Counted from the first letter of the stretch, positions 1 to 8,634 are shown. The stretch: DNA of 64,000 nt from Paenibacillus sp. ACRRX (GCF_022346885.1 NZ_JAKRNK010000001.1:868001-932000); one strand, 5' to 3'. Numbers and translations: made by a program. The notes: generated by a model not told the origin, from the letters alone.

Positions 1-94
1 GAAGGTGATCAGTAATAATGTTGCTTAATGATTATCGCACGAACGGGAAAAGATAGCTCAATAAATACAGTTGAAGGCAGCTGACTTTTAAGGG

Positions 95-205
95 TTAGCC
101 GCCTTTACTTAACTAACGGCCAGGATAACGCAGTAATTTTGCAAATACTCCACATATGGACTTTTTTACAAACTTCACGAATAAGGCAAGGCGTTATCAG
201 AAATC
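95..205. repeat. attC-like intergenic element, right part
   Basis: Non-coding stretch ending in GCGTTATCAGAAAT (about 191-204), which matches the right-end block seen after several other orphan genes in this window (7461, 8586, 14919, 33707). It lies directly upstream of the ribosome binding site of the DUF2199 gene. Only the right part is clear; the left part is not recognisable. The grouping is my own comparison of copies. Confidence 0.4.
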
Positions 206-232
206 GATGAGGAACTCGAAGGAGCAGAAAAC

Positions 233-742
233 ATGAAATGCCCTCACTGTAACAACGAATTAAGTGAACTTCCTTTATGTTACGGAAGTGAAGCACCCTA
301 TTATTTTTACACTGTACCAGAAGAGAAAAGAACAGAATTAATTAGAGATTTTTGTGTAATTGATGAACAGCATTTCTATATTAGAGGACATATTGAAATA
401 CCAATCATTGATAGTAAAGAGAAATTTATTTGGAGCGTTTGGGTTTCTCTTAGTGAAGAAAACTTCTTGAGAGCTAATGAATTATTGCACGTAGAAGGCA
501 GGGAAACTGAAAAACCTTATTTTGGTTGGTTATCGACAGAACTTTCAATATATCCAACAACTACATTATCGTTAAAGACAATGGTACATACACAAGAAGT
601 TGGTGCTGTTCCGTTAATAGAATTAGAACAAACGAATCATCCACTTGCAATTGAACAAAGAGAAGGAATTACAATGGGCAGAGTTAAAGAAATTGCTCAT
701 TTAATATATCATAGTCAGGATGAGCAGAATTTGAAAGTATAG
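233..742 (+). CDS. DUF2199 domain-containing protein
   Basis: A 169-residue cytosolic protein. It opens with a CPHCNNEL zinc-ribbon-like motif (C3, C6) and continues with the pattern LPLCYGSEAPYYFY and CVIDEQHFYIRGHIEIP, then WSVWVSLSEENF, which I recognise as the DUF2199 signature. No biochemical role is established for this family. The ATG follows a GAAGGAG ribosome binding site. It stands alone between two copies of the attC-like element, so it looks like a single-gene cassette. The family call is firm; function is unknown. Confidence 0.85.
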   Translation: MKCPHCNNELSELPLCYGSEAPYYFYTVPEEKRTELIRDFCVIDEQHFYIRGHIEIPIIDSKEKFIWSVWVSLSEENFLRANELLHVEGRETEKPYFGWLSTELSIYPTTTLSLKTMVHTQEVGAVPLIELEQTNHPLAIEQREGITMGRVKEIAHLIYHSQDEQNLKV

Positions 743-805
743 TCGAAGAAGTCGCTGACATCTTATAACATCGTATCTACGCCGCATCGCTGCTGCTATT
801 AAATT
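743..805. repeat. attC-like element, left part
   Basis: Starts directly after the DUF2199 stop codon with GAAGAAGTCGCTGACATC, followed by TTATAACATCGTATCTACGC. The same left-end wording recurs after other orphan genes (13087-13101, 14782-14795). The expected right end is not found before the next gene, so this copy is truncated or decayed. Confidence 0.45.
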
Positions 806-937
806 TTGACTCCTTTTCTTTAATGAGAAGGAGTTTGTTGTATAATACAGAATTTGAGAAAGATGGCATTATTTAATGGAATAATCTTTGATTGTCATTC
901 ACACAGAATTTACAAAAAGAATATAGGGGGAGTATTT

Positions 938-1372
938 ATGATAGTCCTTAAGGAAATAGATCGAAGTAATTTTTATGATGTTATCAAGTTGAGTGTAGCT
1001 GATGAGCAAAATGAGTTCGTAGCAACAAATTTGTTTTCGCTCGCACAAGCTAAGGCATTTCCAGAGTGTGTTTGCTTGGCTATTTATCATAGTGATGTCC
1101 TAGTGGGATTTACGATGTATTGTATGGATGAAGATGACCATGAATATTGGATTTATCGGTTAATGATAGATGCGAAGTATCAGTCAAAAGGTTATGGGAA
1201 GGCTGCTATGGAGAGGCTCATTGAAAGGATTAAAGAGGATACACACCATCGGGTCATATACATAAGCTTTGAACCAAACAATGTTTGGGCAAAACATTTA
1301 TATGAAAAATTAGGATTTAAAGAAGATGGCCGAGTTATCGATGGAGAAGTCGTTTATAAACTGGAGTATTGA
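938..1372 (+). CDS. GNAT acetyltransferase, BltD/spermidine-acetyltransferase-like
   Basis: A 144-residue GNAT-fold acetyltransferase. The acetyl-CoA loop is visible as YQSKGYGKAAMERLI (Q/R-x-x-G-x-G/A), followed by the usual C-terminal EPNNVWAKHLYEKLGF motif. The order and spacing resemble BltD of Bacillus, which acetylates spermine/spermidine, but substrate cannot be fixed from sequence. An upstream ATG at 854 would add 28 residues unlike the family. The ATG at 938 is preceded by AGGGGGAG and is preferred. Monocistronic, in the cassette-like region. Confidence 0.82.
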   Translation: MIVLKEIDRSNFYDVIKLSVADEQNEFVATNLFSLAQAKAFPECVCLAIYHSDVLVGFTMYCMDEDDHEYWIYRLMIDAKYQSKGYGKAAMERLIERIKEDTHHRVIYISFEPNNVWAKHLYEKLGFKEDGRVIDGEVVYKLEY

Positions 1373-1404
1373 TCAGACAAAAGAGAAATAGTCGTTCTGC
1401 TGTA

Positions 1405-1735
1405 TTTGAGGATTTGTGGATGCAAGAATGTTAGTTGAAACGTATGCAAATTGTAATGGAAAAATTGAATGATAATACTTATCCCAAAGCAAATTTTTGA
1501 TGGTTAATCAAGAAGGCATATGCATCATCTAATACCGTGACTACGCTGGGGGCTTAGTCCATGATTCGTAAAATGAGGTAAGCATGAAGCGGGCTCAGCT
1601 CACAACCAAGCGAGGCTAAGTCCATCGGGCAAGACTGTTGGCGCCCACACGTGAGATAAAGCCTGAAACCATCGGCAAGGCAGCATGGGGCTTGGCCTGT
1701 TTATCACGAATCATTTAAGAAATAATTTAGAAATA
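1405..1735. repeat. attC-like repeat elements (two adjoining)
   Basis: About 1405-1435 resembles a right end (ATTTGTGGATGCAAGAATG). From about 1530 a fuller copy begins: GTGACTACGCTGGGGGCTTAGTCCATG, then GGCTAAGTCCATCGGG near 1613. It closes with ACGAATCA (1706-1713), the inverted complement of TGATTCGT at 1562-1569. A sister copy at 15745-15885 shares most of these blocks. No ORF is supported in 1373-1880. Confidence 0.5.
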
Positions 1736-1825
1736 TCCCTATTTCTTCTTAACAAGTTTTCCCTAATCTTAGTTTTATGTAGTACCTAGGGAGAAACCAA
1801 TGACGAAGAGATAGGGATTTTTGTG
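1735..1825 (+). terminator. two nested hairpins plus T-run upstream of the vanG-like ligase
   Basis: Outer arms ATCCCTATTTCTTC (1735-1748) and GAAGAGATAGGGAT (1805-1818) pair over 14 bp with one G-U. Inner arms TTTTCCCTA (1757-1765) and TAGGGAGAA (1787-1795) pair over 9 bp, also with one G-U. A TTTT run follows at once. It is either the terminator of the preceding region or a leader attenuator for the van genes; it ends about 60 nt before the ligase ATG. Confidence 0.6.
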
Positions 1826-1883
1826 TTTCTCCTCCAGCTTATGAGACCACTATGATTTTGATATAGATGTAGGAGGATTACAG

Positions 1884-2939
1884 ATGGAAAAGTTAACGGT
1901 TGTCGTATTGTTTGGCGGCTGCTCGAATGAATACGAGGTATCTCTCATATCAGCTGCATCTGTAATTGAGCATATGGACTCGGATAAATACGAACTCGTG
2001 CTAGTTGGGATTACGAGAGAAGGAGAATGGTTGAGATATAGCGGTTCTCTAGCGGACATTCGCGATAATCAGTGGCATTTACATCCGAGCTGTATCCCCT
2101 CTTTTTTATCGCCGAGCCGCTCTATTCGGGGGCTCATTGAGATTGTGAATACGGAGTATCACGTCACGCCCATTGACGTTGTATTCCCGGTTATGCATGG
2201 GAAGTATGGCGAGGATGGAACGGTACAAGGACTTATCGAGCTTGCAGGCATACCGTATGTTGGCTGCGACATGCTGTCTTCTGCCATTTGTATGGATAAA
2301 GATATCGCACATGCCTTAGTACAAGCATCTGGAGTCAACACGCCTTATTCGGTAACGATGTATAAAGGTGATCACGAAGAAGAAGGAGTTCAGGATCTTC
2401 AAGCATTGAAGTATCCCGTCTATGTAAAACCAGCGAAATCGGGCTCTTCCATAGGCATTACAAAGGCGCATGATATTTCGCAGTTGATGCAGGGCATCAA
2501 GCTTGCCTATGAGCATGATCATAAAGTGGTGATCGAAGAAGAAATTAAAGGATTCGAGGTAGGGTGTGCTGTGCTAGGGCATCGAGATCCTATGATCGGT
2601 GTCGTTGATGAAATTGAACTAATTGGGGATTTCTTCGACTTTACGGAGAAGTATTCCTTGCAATCCTCAAAGATTCATCTCCCAGCCAGAGTGGACGCTC
2701 CTACCGCAGACCGTATCAAGAAGATAGCAAGACAAATATATAAGACACTTGGCTGCAAAGGATTTGCCAGAGTGGACATGTTTGTTACACCTGATGGCAG
2801 CATTGTATTCAATGAGGTCAATACGATCCCAGGATTCACATCCAATTCAAGATATCCAAAGATGCTTCAGGCGAGCGGATATACCTATTCGCAAATACTT
2901 GATCAATTGATACAGCTCGCAGTTGCGGAGGGATTGTGA
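1884..2939 (+). CDS. vanG: D-alanine--D-serine ligase, VanG type
   Basis: A 351-residue ATP-grasp ligase that joins D-Ala to D-Ser (or D-Ala) for peptidoglycan precursors. The D-Ala-D-Ala ligase family motifs are present: GGCSNEYEVS (11-20), MHGKYGEDGTVQG (104-116), VKPAKSGSSIGITK (181-194) and EVNTIPGFTS (311-320). The omega-loop region reads FFDFTEKYSLQSSKI (250-264). The EKY-type loop with this surrounding text is that of VanG/VanC D-Ser ligases rather than housekeeping Ddl. The ATG is preceded by AGGAGG. The next two genes are VanXY and a VanT racemase, the standard D-Ser order. Substrate choice is inferred, not proven; no vanRS pair is present. Confidence 0.88.
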   Translation: MEKLTVVVLFGGCSNEYEVSLISAASVIEHMDSDKYELVLVGITREGEWLRYSGSLADIRDNQWHLHPSCIPSFLSPSRSIRGLIEIVNTEYHVTPIDVVFPVMHGKYGEDGTVQGLIELAGIPYVGCDMLSSAICMDKDIAHALVQASGVNTPYSVTMYKGDHEEEGVQDLQALKYPVYVKPAKSGSSIGITKAHDISQLMQGIKLAYEHDHKVVIEEEIKGFEVGCAVLGHRDPMIGVVDEIELIGDFFDFTEKYSLQSSKIHLPARVDAPTADRIKKIARQIYKTLGCKGFARVDMFVTPDGSIVFNEVNTIPGFTSNSRYPKMLQASGYTYSQILDQLIQLAVAEGL

Positions 2940-2940
2940 C

Positions 2941-3903
2941 ATGGAGATGCTATCTATTAGAAAGGAAGATAACAACACCGTTTGTGGGAATAAGAACGTT
3001 GTAACCCTTACACGGTCAGATATCTATCGTGGGCATCTTCTTTTAGTGAATCGAAATCATGCAATAAGACAAATGGAGGGCTCACTTGAACTTCATGCTA
3101 TTGATAATTTGCACGTCTTTGATACAAAGAGAGAATCGATGAGGCTGGAAAAGACATGCTTGAAGCAGCTAACCGCGCTGCTTGAGGCTTGCAACGGGAC
3201 GCAGGACATTCTGGTTGTAAGCGGCTATCGTTCACAGGACGAGCAGACGGAGCTGTACGAAGCATCGCTCAGAGAGAACGGAGCAGCATTTACATCCAGC
3301 TATGTGGCCCGGCCCGGCGAAAGCGAGCATCAGACTGGACTGGCTGTGGATGTTGGACAAAGAACGGAAGAGGTCGATTATATCTGTCCATCATTTCCTG
3401 ACACAGGCGCTTGCCAAGATTTCAAGCAGCTTGCAGCCCTATACGGATTTATCCAAAGATACAAGGAAAGCAAGGAAGCGATCACGAACATTGCAGCAGA
3501 ACCGTGGCATTTTCGATACGTGGGTTATCCGCATTCCGCCATCATGGAAGAGTGCGAATGGTGCTTGGAGGAATATATCGAGCATGTAAAGCAATATCAA
3601 GTCCATCAAAAGCAAGCGTACGTTGAGGACAAGAATGGAAGGAAAACGATTGAAATCTACTATGTCCCCATTTTTCAAGACATCGCCTGTATCGAGGTAC
3701 CGAATGGAACACCATACACCGTCTCCGGAGATAACCAAGATGGATGCATCATCACGGTTTATCATGACAAAGGCAGCTTAGAAAAACGCAAGCACGTATC
3801 TTCGGAGAATGAGCATATGGATTTACATTATGCACCCCTTAGCGATTATTATCGTTCTAGGAATAGCCAAATTCAATGGGCTGAGTCATATGATGGTCGG
3901 TAA
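2941..3903 (+). CDS. vanXY: VanXY-type D,D-peptidase/carboxypeptidase with altered C-terminus
   Basis: M15-family zinc peptidase that removes D-Ala-ending precursors. Zinc and catalytic motifs are SEHQTGLAVD (128-137) and EPWHFRYVG (187-195). A C-terminal module reading IEIYYVPIFQ...PYTVSGDNQDG, as in VanG-cluster enzymes, follows. ATG 2941 sits 1 nt after the ligase stop with GGAGGG ahead; the alternative start at 2923 lies inside the ligase gene. The last ~31 codons (from about 3810) overlap the next gene in another frame and look like vanT DNA read out of frame. The natural stop was therefore probably lost in the same deletion that truncated vanT. Confidence 0.85.
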   Translation: MEMLSIRKEDNNTVCGNKNVVTLTRSDIYRGHLLLVNRNHAIRQMEGSLELHAIDNLHVFDTKRESMRLEKTCLKQLTALLEACNGTQDILVVSGYRSQDEQTELYEASLRENGAAFTSSYVARPGESEHQTGLAVDVGQRTEEVDYICPSFPDTGACQDFKQLAALYGFIQRYKESKEAITNIAAEPWHFRYVGYPHSAIMEECEWCLEEYIEHVKQYQVHQKQAYVEDKNGRKTIEIYYVPIFQDIACIEVPNGTPYTVSGDNQDGCIITVYHDKGSLEKRKHVSSENEHMDLHYAPLSDYYRSRNSQIQWAESYDGR

Positions 3904-5119
3904 CAGCCTGATTCACTTTATTCTGGTATCATTTCTTTCTTCTGCAGCAGCTGCCATTGTGGTTTCGCTATGGAAATCGAAGAAGACATCGAATCAATCA
4001 GGTCGGTATCGGGCATGGGCAGAAATTAACCTGGCTCATTTGGCGCAGAATGTAAAGGAGCTCAAGCGTCGATTGCCTGCTGATTGTCGGATTATGGCGG
4101 TGGTGAAGGCGAATGCATACGGGCATGGCAGTGTTCCCGTTGCAAAATGTCTGCAATCGATCGGCATAAACGCTTATGCCGTCGCAGAGATTCGTGAAGG
4201 AGTTGTCCTGCGCAAAGCGGGGATTCAAGGAGAGATCCTCATTCTCGGATACACCTCACCATGGCAATTTGAAGATTTATACCAATATGAGCTCACGCAA
4301 ACTGTCATAAATGCAGATTATGCCGCTGCTTTAAACCAATATAGCAAAAAGATAAAGGTTCACGTGAAGATTGATACAGGTATGGGAAGGCTGGGAGAGA
4401 ACGTAGAGCAAGTGGATCGTATCCTCAGCATATACCGTCAGCCCCATTTAACGGTTACGGGTACCTACAGTCATTTTTGTGTTCCAGACTATGATCTGGA
4501 AGCGGATATCGCTTTTACAAAGAGACAAATTCAATGTTTCTATGATCTTGTGCATGTGATCAAGTCGAATGGAATCGAACCCGGCAGTCTGCATCTGCAA
4601 AGCAGCTACGGGATTTTTCACTTTTCACAGCTGCATTGCGACTTGGCTCGCCCAGGCATTGCTCTGTACGGGGCGATAAGTGCAGTGAAAGACAATGAAG
4701 AGTCTACGTTTAGCTTGCTGCCGGTGCTTTCCTTAAAAGCAAGAGTAACCATGGTCAAAAGTGTCAATGCTGGAACCAGCATTGGATATGGGCGCAACTA
4801 TAAGACGACACAGGACAGTCTCATCGCTACTGTGTCGATCGGGTATGCAGACGGGGTACCGAGATGTTTATTCGAGCAGGGCGGCCATGTATTGGTGAAA
4901 GGACAACGAGCGGCTATAGCGGGCAATATATGCATGGATCAGATGATGATTGATGTGACGCATATCGAACATGTTAATGAAGGCGATATCGTAACGCTTA
5001 TTGGACAAGACGGCGAGTATTGCATTGCTGCAGAAGAGGTTGCGGCACGTTGTCATACGATTCCGAACGAGTTGCTAACCGGCATTGGAAACCGAGTGGA
5101 TCGAGTATACGTCAATTAA
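3809..5119 (+). CDS. vanT: VanT-type serine/alanine racemase lacking most of its membrane domain
   Basis: A 436-residue PLP racemase making D-Ser (or D-Ala). The fold III racemase domain starts near residue 66. It has the PLP lysine in MAVVKANAYGHG (K100), HLQSSYGI as in VanT, and the C-terminal SIGYGRNY and ICMDQMMIDV motifs. Before it are only two membrane helices (about 3-20 and 33-55) reading YIMHPLAIIIV and NSLIHFILVSF. These match the last two helices of full-length VanT (about 700 residues), so roughly eight helices of the serine-uptake domain are missing. It overlaps the vanXY ORF by 95 nt. The catalytic domain looks intact; in vivo function is uncertain. Confidence 0.83.
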   Translation: MSIWIYIMHPLAIIIVLGIAKFNGLSHMMVGNSLIHFILVSFLSSAAAAIVVSLWKSKKTSNQSGRYRAWAEINLAHLAQNVKELKRRLPADCRIMAVVKANAYGHGSVPVAKCLQSIGINAYAVAEIREGVVLRKAGIQGEILILGYTSPWQFEDLYQYELTQTVINADYAAALNQYSKKIKVHVKIDTGMGRLGENVEQVDRILSIYRQPHLTVTGTYSHFCVPDYDLEADIAFTKRQIQCFYDLVHVIKSNGIEPGSLHLQSSYGIFHFSQLHCDLARPGIALYGAISAVKDNEESTFSLLPVLSLKARVTMVKSVNAGTSIGYGRNYKTTQDSLIATVSIGYADGVPRCLFEQGGHVLVKGQRAAIAGNICMDQMMIDVTHIEHVNEGDIVTLIGQDGEYCIAAEEVAARCHTIPNELLTGIGNRVDRVYVN

Positions 5120-5149
5120 AGGTGCTAATAATGGATGCAAAGAATAGAG

Positions 5150-5195
5150 AACCTATGGGTGAGTTCCGTGATAGGAAACCATCCATAGGTTTTTT
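5150..5195 (+). terminator. Rho-independent terminator after van genes
   Basis: AACCTATGG and CCATAGGTT arms with an inner TTCC/GGAA, followed by TTTTTT. It closes the van gene set. Confidence 0.7.
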
Positions 5196-5570
5196 CTTTA
5201 GGCTGTTTTCTAAAATATTATTGCTTTTTATAAAATGAAGTTCAAACTATTCAAAACGTATAATTGAAACTAAAGGGTTAAATATTCGTATAAAATATTA
5301 CAGATAGAAGGGGGCGTTATTTTGAAAAAGCATTTGATAAAAAGCTGAATGATTTTCTATTCGATGCCTCATTAGAGATAATAGAAGTACAATATTCTGC
5401 AAATATATTTTTCATAGTGCGTTGATTTTGTATAAGTAGAAAAGTAATGTGATATTTACAAGCAGGTGTCGTCATTTGACGGCATTTTTCACTTCAAGTT
5501 GTGGTATTTTTGAATCTAATAGGTTAAGTATTCCTATAAAAGTTTATAGTTTGGAAGGAAGTGTTACAAA
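5196..5570. other. intergenic region with two similar leader segments
   Basis: No gene of convincing length. The stretch 5275-5335 (GGGTTAAATATTCGTATAAAAT...AGAAGGGGGCG...TTG) resembles 5521-5571 upstream of the small L7/L12-like gene. The first copy leads only to a 9-codon reading frame (TTG at 5323). It may be a decayed duplicate of the small gene. Confidence 0.4.
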
Positions 5571-5726
5571 ATGGACTATACTAAAATATATAATGAGAAA
5601 CTGATTGCCTCAGTAAAAGAGAAATTAAATTCAATTGGTGAAGTTAAAACGGTGAAGTTTTTGAGAGAAGAAACAGGTATGTCATTAATAGAGGCAAAAA
5701 AATTTGTAGATGCTTTTAAAGCATGA
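5571..5726 (+). CDS. 51-residue ribosomal L7/L12 C-terminal-like small protein
   Basis: ATG with a GGAAGG ribosome binding site 10 nt upstream opens a 51-codon frame. Its second half, VKFLREETGMSLIEAKKFVD, follows the pattern of the L7/L12 C-terminal helix-turn-helix (I-K-x-L-R-E-x-T-G-L-x-L-K-E-A-K). Free-standing proteins of this kind are common in Bacillota and have no defined role. A terminator follows directly, which supports a real short transcript. Confidence 0.72.
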   Translation: MDYTKIYNEKLIASVKEKLNSIGEVKTVKFLREETGMSLIEAKKFVDAFKA

Positions 5727-5739
5727 GCATAAATTAGAG

Positions 5740-5768
5740 TGAGTCACTAACTTGTGGCTCTTTTTTAT
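5740..5768 (+). terminator. terminator after the small L7/L12-like gene
   Basis: GAGTCAC and GTGGCTC arms around a short loop, then TTTTTT. Confidence 0.7.
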
Positions 5769-5874
5769 GCACTTCTTACCTTGAAAATGTTCCATCCAAC
5801 CTTTTAGGCGATGATGAAAGTTATTAACATGTTGAATGTGGTAGATTCCCTTTTTCACAAAGGAGAGATACAAG

Positions 5875-6852
5875 ATGAAAGAGGCATGGGAAAGATCAAG
5901 TAAAAGTATGCAGATCAAATTTGAGACGCTAAGTGTTATGATTAGCCAAGTTTTCAGAGGCAAACGGCTCATAAAAGCTGAAAGAACACAAACAGGACTT
6001 AGTAATGGCACCTATAAAGTGGAGATTGAAGGGTCTACTACACCCTATCTTTTAAGGATCTTTTCTGGAGGTTCAGACATAGCTATAAAAGAAAAAGCAA
6101 TCGCTGAGAGATTACGCGGCGTCGTGCCAGTAGCCGATTATATATATCTGGATACAAGCCGAAAGTTAGTGGAATATGATTGGGCTTTAATGGAGTGGAA
6201 AGAGGGAGTATTACTGCGTGATATTTTACAAAGAAGAGAAGAACGCCAGATTGCAGAAGTCGCGGAATCTGTCGGCAATATACTAGCTCGGATTCACAGT
6301 CATACGTTTGAAAGCCCGGGTCTTTTCGCAGGGGACCTTACGATCGCCCATCCATTTGACATGGATGAGAACGAATTTTTCTCTTTTATTACTGAGAGCT
6401 TGGATCATAGTGCGACCAGGCATTGGCTGGGAGCGGAAGCCACGGAAAAGGTTCGATCATTCTGTGTGTCTCACCGTTCGTTATTATCCGAAATTCATGA
6501 ACCGCCAGTCCTCGTTCATTCGGACTTCAATGGTTTAAACCTTTTGATGATGGAAGGGCTAAATGGGTTCGAAGTATCGGCGGTATTGGATTGGGAGTTT
6601 GCTTTTTCAGGAAGACGTTATGTTGATATTGGGAATATGCTACGGTATGAACACGATAAATCCTTGTTCGAACGTCATTTTGTAAAGGCATACCGGAGTT
6701 CAGGTGGGTTCTTGAATGAGAATTGGGTTCTATTATCTAAACTGGAAGATTTGATTGCCTTGTGTGATTTATTGAATCGTTCGACTCCGGAAATGACAAA
6801 CCGGATCGCGGATTTAAGACAGCTTATAAATCAGACTATAGTGGGGGCATAA
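5875..6852 (+). CDS. aminoglycoside-phosphotransferase-family kinase
   Basis: A 325-residue small-molecule kinase of the APH/choline kinase fold. The catalytic loop VLVHSDFNGLNLLM corresponds to H-x-D-x-x-x-x-N, and AVLDWEFAFSGRRYVDIGN supplies the metal-binding aspartate. The N-terminal part, GLSNGTYKVEIEG...PYLLRIFS, is the nucleotide-binding lobe. Substrate is unknown; most such chromosomal homologues are not proven resistance enzymes. ATG follows AAGGAGAG. The next ATG starts 4 nt after the stop, so the two genes are probably co-transcribed. Confidence 0.82.
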   Translation: MKEAWERSSKSMQIKFETLSVMISQVFRGKRLIKAERTQTGLSNGTYKVEIEGSTTPYLLRIFSGGSDIAIKEKAIAERLRGVVPVADYIYLDTSRKLVEYDWALMEWKEGVLLRDILQRREERQIAEVAESVGNILARIHSHTFESPGLFAGDLTIAHPFDMDENEFFSFITESLDHSATRHWLGAEATEKVRSFCVSHRSLLSEIHEPPVLVHSDFNGLNLLMMEGLNGFEVSAVLDWEFAFSGRRYVDIGNMLRYEHDKSLFERHFVKAYRSSGGFLNENWVLLSKLEDLIALCDLLNRSTPEMTNRIADLRQLINQTIVGA

Positions 6853-6855
6853 GCC

Positions 6856-7266
6856 ATGGAGATAACACCTATAAAGACGCAGTACGGCTCACTCGAAGGA
6901 AGAGATTGTATATTTTTAGATGATGTTAATTATAAGTACAATGAACGAAAGGTTGAATTGACTGGTGAAATTAGTGGTAGTTTAGCCAGTGAAGGTGAAG
7001 AGGACACTTGGATTAGTTATACGATGGTCTTTTCTAATATCCAATATTTTAAGATGGTAGGGCTTGATTTAAGTTATGATCATTTTGATTTGGACTACAG
7101 TGAAACGACATCATTTTTTGAAATGACGAACTCAAATCTTTTAGAAATTGTTTTGAAGACAATGGGTGTTCAATCTAGGCACTTTATTGTCGAAACTTAC
7201 GACGATGTTTTTGAAATCGTTGCAGATCAATATGAAATAAAATTTGGGGATATAACTAGAGATTAA
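6856..7266 (+). CDS. hypothetical immunity-protein-like orphan
   Basis: A 136-residue acidic cytosolic protein without signal peptide or membrane segment. Its beta-rich pattern (DCIFLDDVNYKYNERKVELTGEI, then WISYTMVFSNIQYFKMVGLDL) resembles small polymorphic-toxin immunity proteins (Imm50-like), but I cannot assign a family. It is translationally linked to the phosphotransferase (4 nt gap, GGGGG upstream) and followed by an attC-like element. Confidence 0.6.
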   Translation: MEITPIKTQYGSLEGRDCIFLDDVNYKYNERKVELTGEISGSLASEGEEDTWISYTMVFSNIQYFKMVGLDLSYDHFDLDYSETTSFFEMTNSNLLEIVLKTMGVQSRHFIVETYDDVFEIVADQYEIKFGDITRD

Positions 7267-7269
7267 AGC

Positions 7270-7475
7270 GATTTATGAGTTATTGAGAAGAAGTCCTGAA
7301 AGTCACCTAACACCATATTTATGCGTTACAGTCTCAAGGCTGCTAGGTATTCTAGAGTCATTTTAAAGAGCTGAATTTGGATAGGCAACCCTACCAGGCT
7401 AAGCCCGTCAGATCCGTCACTTGCGCGTCTTAAGCCAGTGAGGGTTCATGAATAAGACAAGATTATAAGAAATCC
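7270..7475. repeat. attC-like intergenic element
   Basis: Blocks in order: GAGAAGAAGTCCTGAAAGTC (about 7282), CACCTAACACCATATTTATGCG, GGCAACCCTACCAGGCTAAG, CCCGTCAGATCCGTCACTTG, then TTCATGAATAAGACAAGATTATAAGAAAT (7445-7473 region). The left ATTTATG and right CATGAAT blocks are imperfect inverted repeats. Shares block order with the copies at 13060, 14780 and 33530. Confidence 0.55.
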
Positions 7476-7503
7476 ACGCAAAATTTAATACTTACAATAG
7501 GAT

Positions 7504-8436
7504 GTGAATTATTTGCAGAAAATTCGAAGAACAAAAGAAGTAGAGGGTGTAACTGTACCCGGGATCATTCATAATGGTGGTCATTATTTTTATATCAATG
7601 TTGATGTTTATGAAGACGGCATGTCAAATTGCTGGGAACTTGTTGATTTGAATGGACTTAAAGAAAAGCTTAGTTCCAATTGGTTAAATCCATCCATCCC
7701 AGAGAGCGAAGACCTATCTATACACGCTTTAGGTATGTATACAGTTCAAAAAGCCGAATGGATATTTGATAAGGATACATATTACGAACATATAAAAGAC
7801 ACAATTAAAACGATTAATCCTAACTTTGAAAATATCTATGAAATCACATCTTGGCAAAAACAATTGGCAGAGAAAAGAAAGATTATGTACTCGCCTCGAG
7901 CTACTAATTATTATGTTATGCGTGAAATGTTTTATGAAACTATAGATGGAGATCAGTTCTCCATCTTCATCAAATATGAAAATATAAATTATTTAGCAAA
8001 TCTAGTTGTTTACGAAGATGGGTTAGTCATTTGTTATTTCCATGAAAATAAACTTACTTTTAGATTAGAGGAGATCTATGAGCTTTTTACGAATGGAACG
8101 TTCTTTACAAGCTTTGACGAACCAACAAAAGTAATGTTATCTGATTTAGGTGAAGTGACGTTCTCACAAGTTGTGTATTCAACAGAGATTGAAGATAAAT
8201 ATATCGAGCTGATGGATATTCATAAGAAGCTTAAAGGCGAAAAGACTTCACTGGAAGAGTGCCGAGAAGCATATTATCAATATTTAGAAGATCCAATTGA
8301 GTATTACCGTCAAAATCTGAAAGTCAAATATGAACTTGTTCCCGAACATGAACGAATCTTCTTAGGGGATATGGATAGTAAAGATTGGGATTATCAGAGA
8401 ATCATCTACCGTCCTGAAGAAAAGCGCGAAGTATAA
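7504..8436 (+). CDS. hypothetical protein with two related halves
   Basis: A 310-residue cytosolic protein beginning at GTG. It appears to contain an internal duplication: GGHYFYINVDVYEDGMSNCW...DLNGLKEKL in the first half echoes FSIFIKYENINYLANLVVYEDGLVICYF...LEEIYELF in the second half. The family is not recognised. It sits alone between two attC-like elements. The ribosome binding site (TAGGA) is weak, so the start is less sure. Confidence 0.65.
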   Translation: MNYLQKIRRTKEVEGVTVPGIIHNGGHYFYINVDVYEDGMSNCWELVDLNGLKEKLSSNWLNPSIPESEDLSIHALGMYTVQKAEWIFDKDTYYEHIKDTIKTINPNFENIYEITSWQKQLAEKRKIMYSPRATNYYVMREMFYETIDGDQFSIFIKYENINYLANLVVYEDGLVICYFHENKLTFRLEEIYELFTNGTFFTSFDEPTKVMLSDLGEVTFSQVVYSTEIEDKYIELMDIHKKLKGEKTSLEECREAYYQYLEDPIEYYRQNLKVKYELVPEHERIFLGDMDSKDWDYQRIIYRPEEKREV

Positions 8437-8600
8437 GTGACCCGAAGAAGACAGGGACATTTTATAATAGCATGTTCACACATCGGGCCATTCCGTTCTT
8501 GGTTCAGCCGGACACATCCGCATCATCTAACCGCCTCGCGGCCGCTCCTTCGGGGGTTAAGGTAGTAGGACGTCGGAAGCATTAACATTATAAGAAATCC
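8437..8600. repeat. attC-like intergenic element
   Basis: Begins at the stop codon of the preceding gene with GACCCGAAGAAGACAGGGACATTTTATAATAGC, contains GCCGGACACATCCGCATCATCTAAC, and ends in CATTATAAGAAAT (8586-8598). A small CGGCCGCTCCTTCGGGGGTT hairpin occupies its centre. Confidence 0.5.
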
Positions 8601-8634
8601 CCGGAAGGGATTTTAAGTGAGGAGTGAGTAAGGG

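Noticed and set aside
2106..2522. Minus-strand open frames inside the ligase gene
   Set aside because: They mirror the coding frame, have no ribosome binding site and no recognisable domain.
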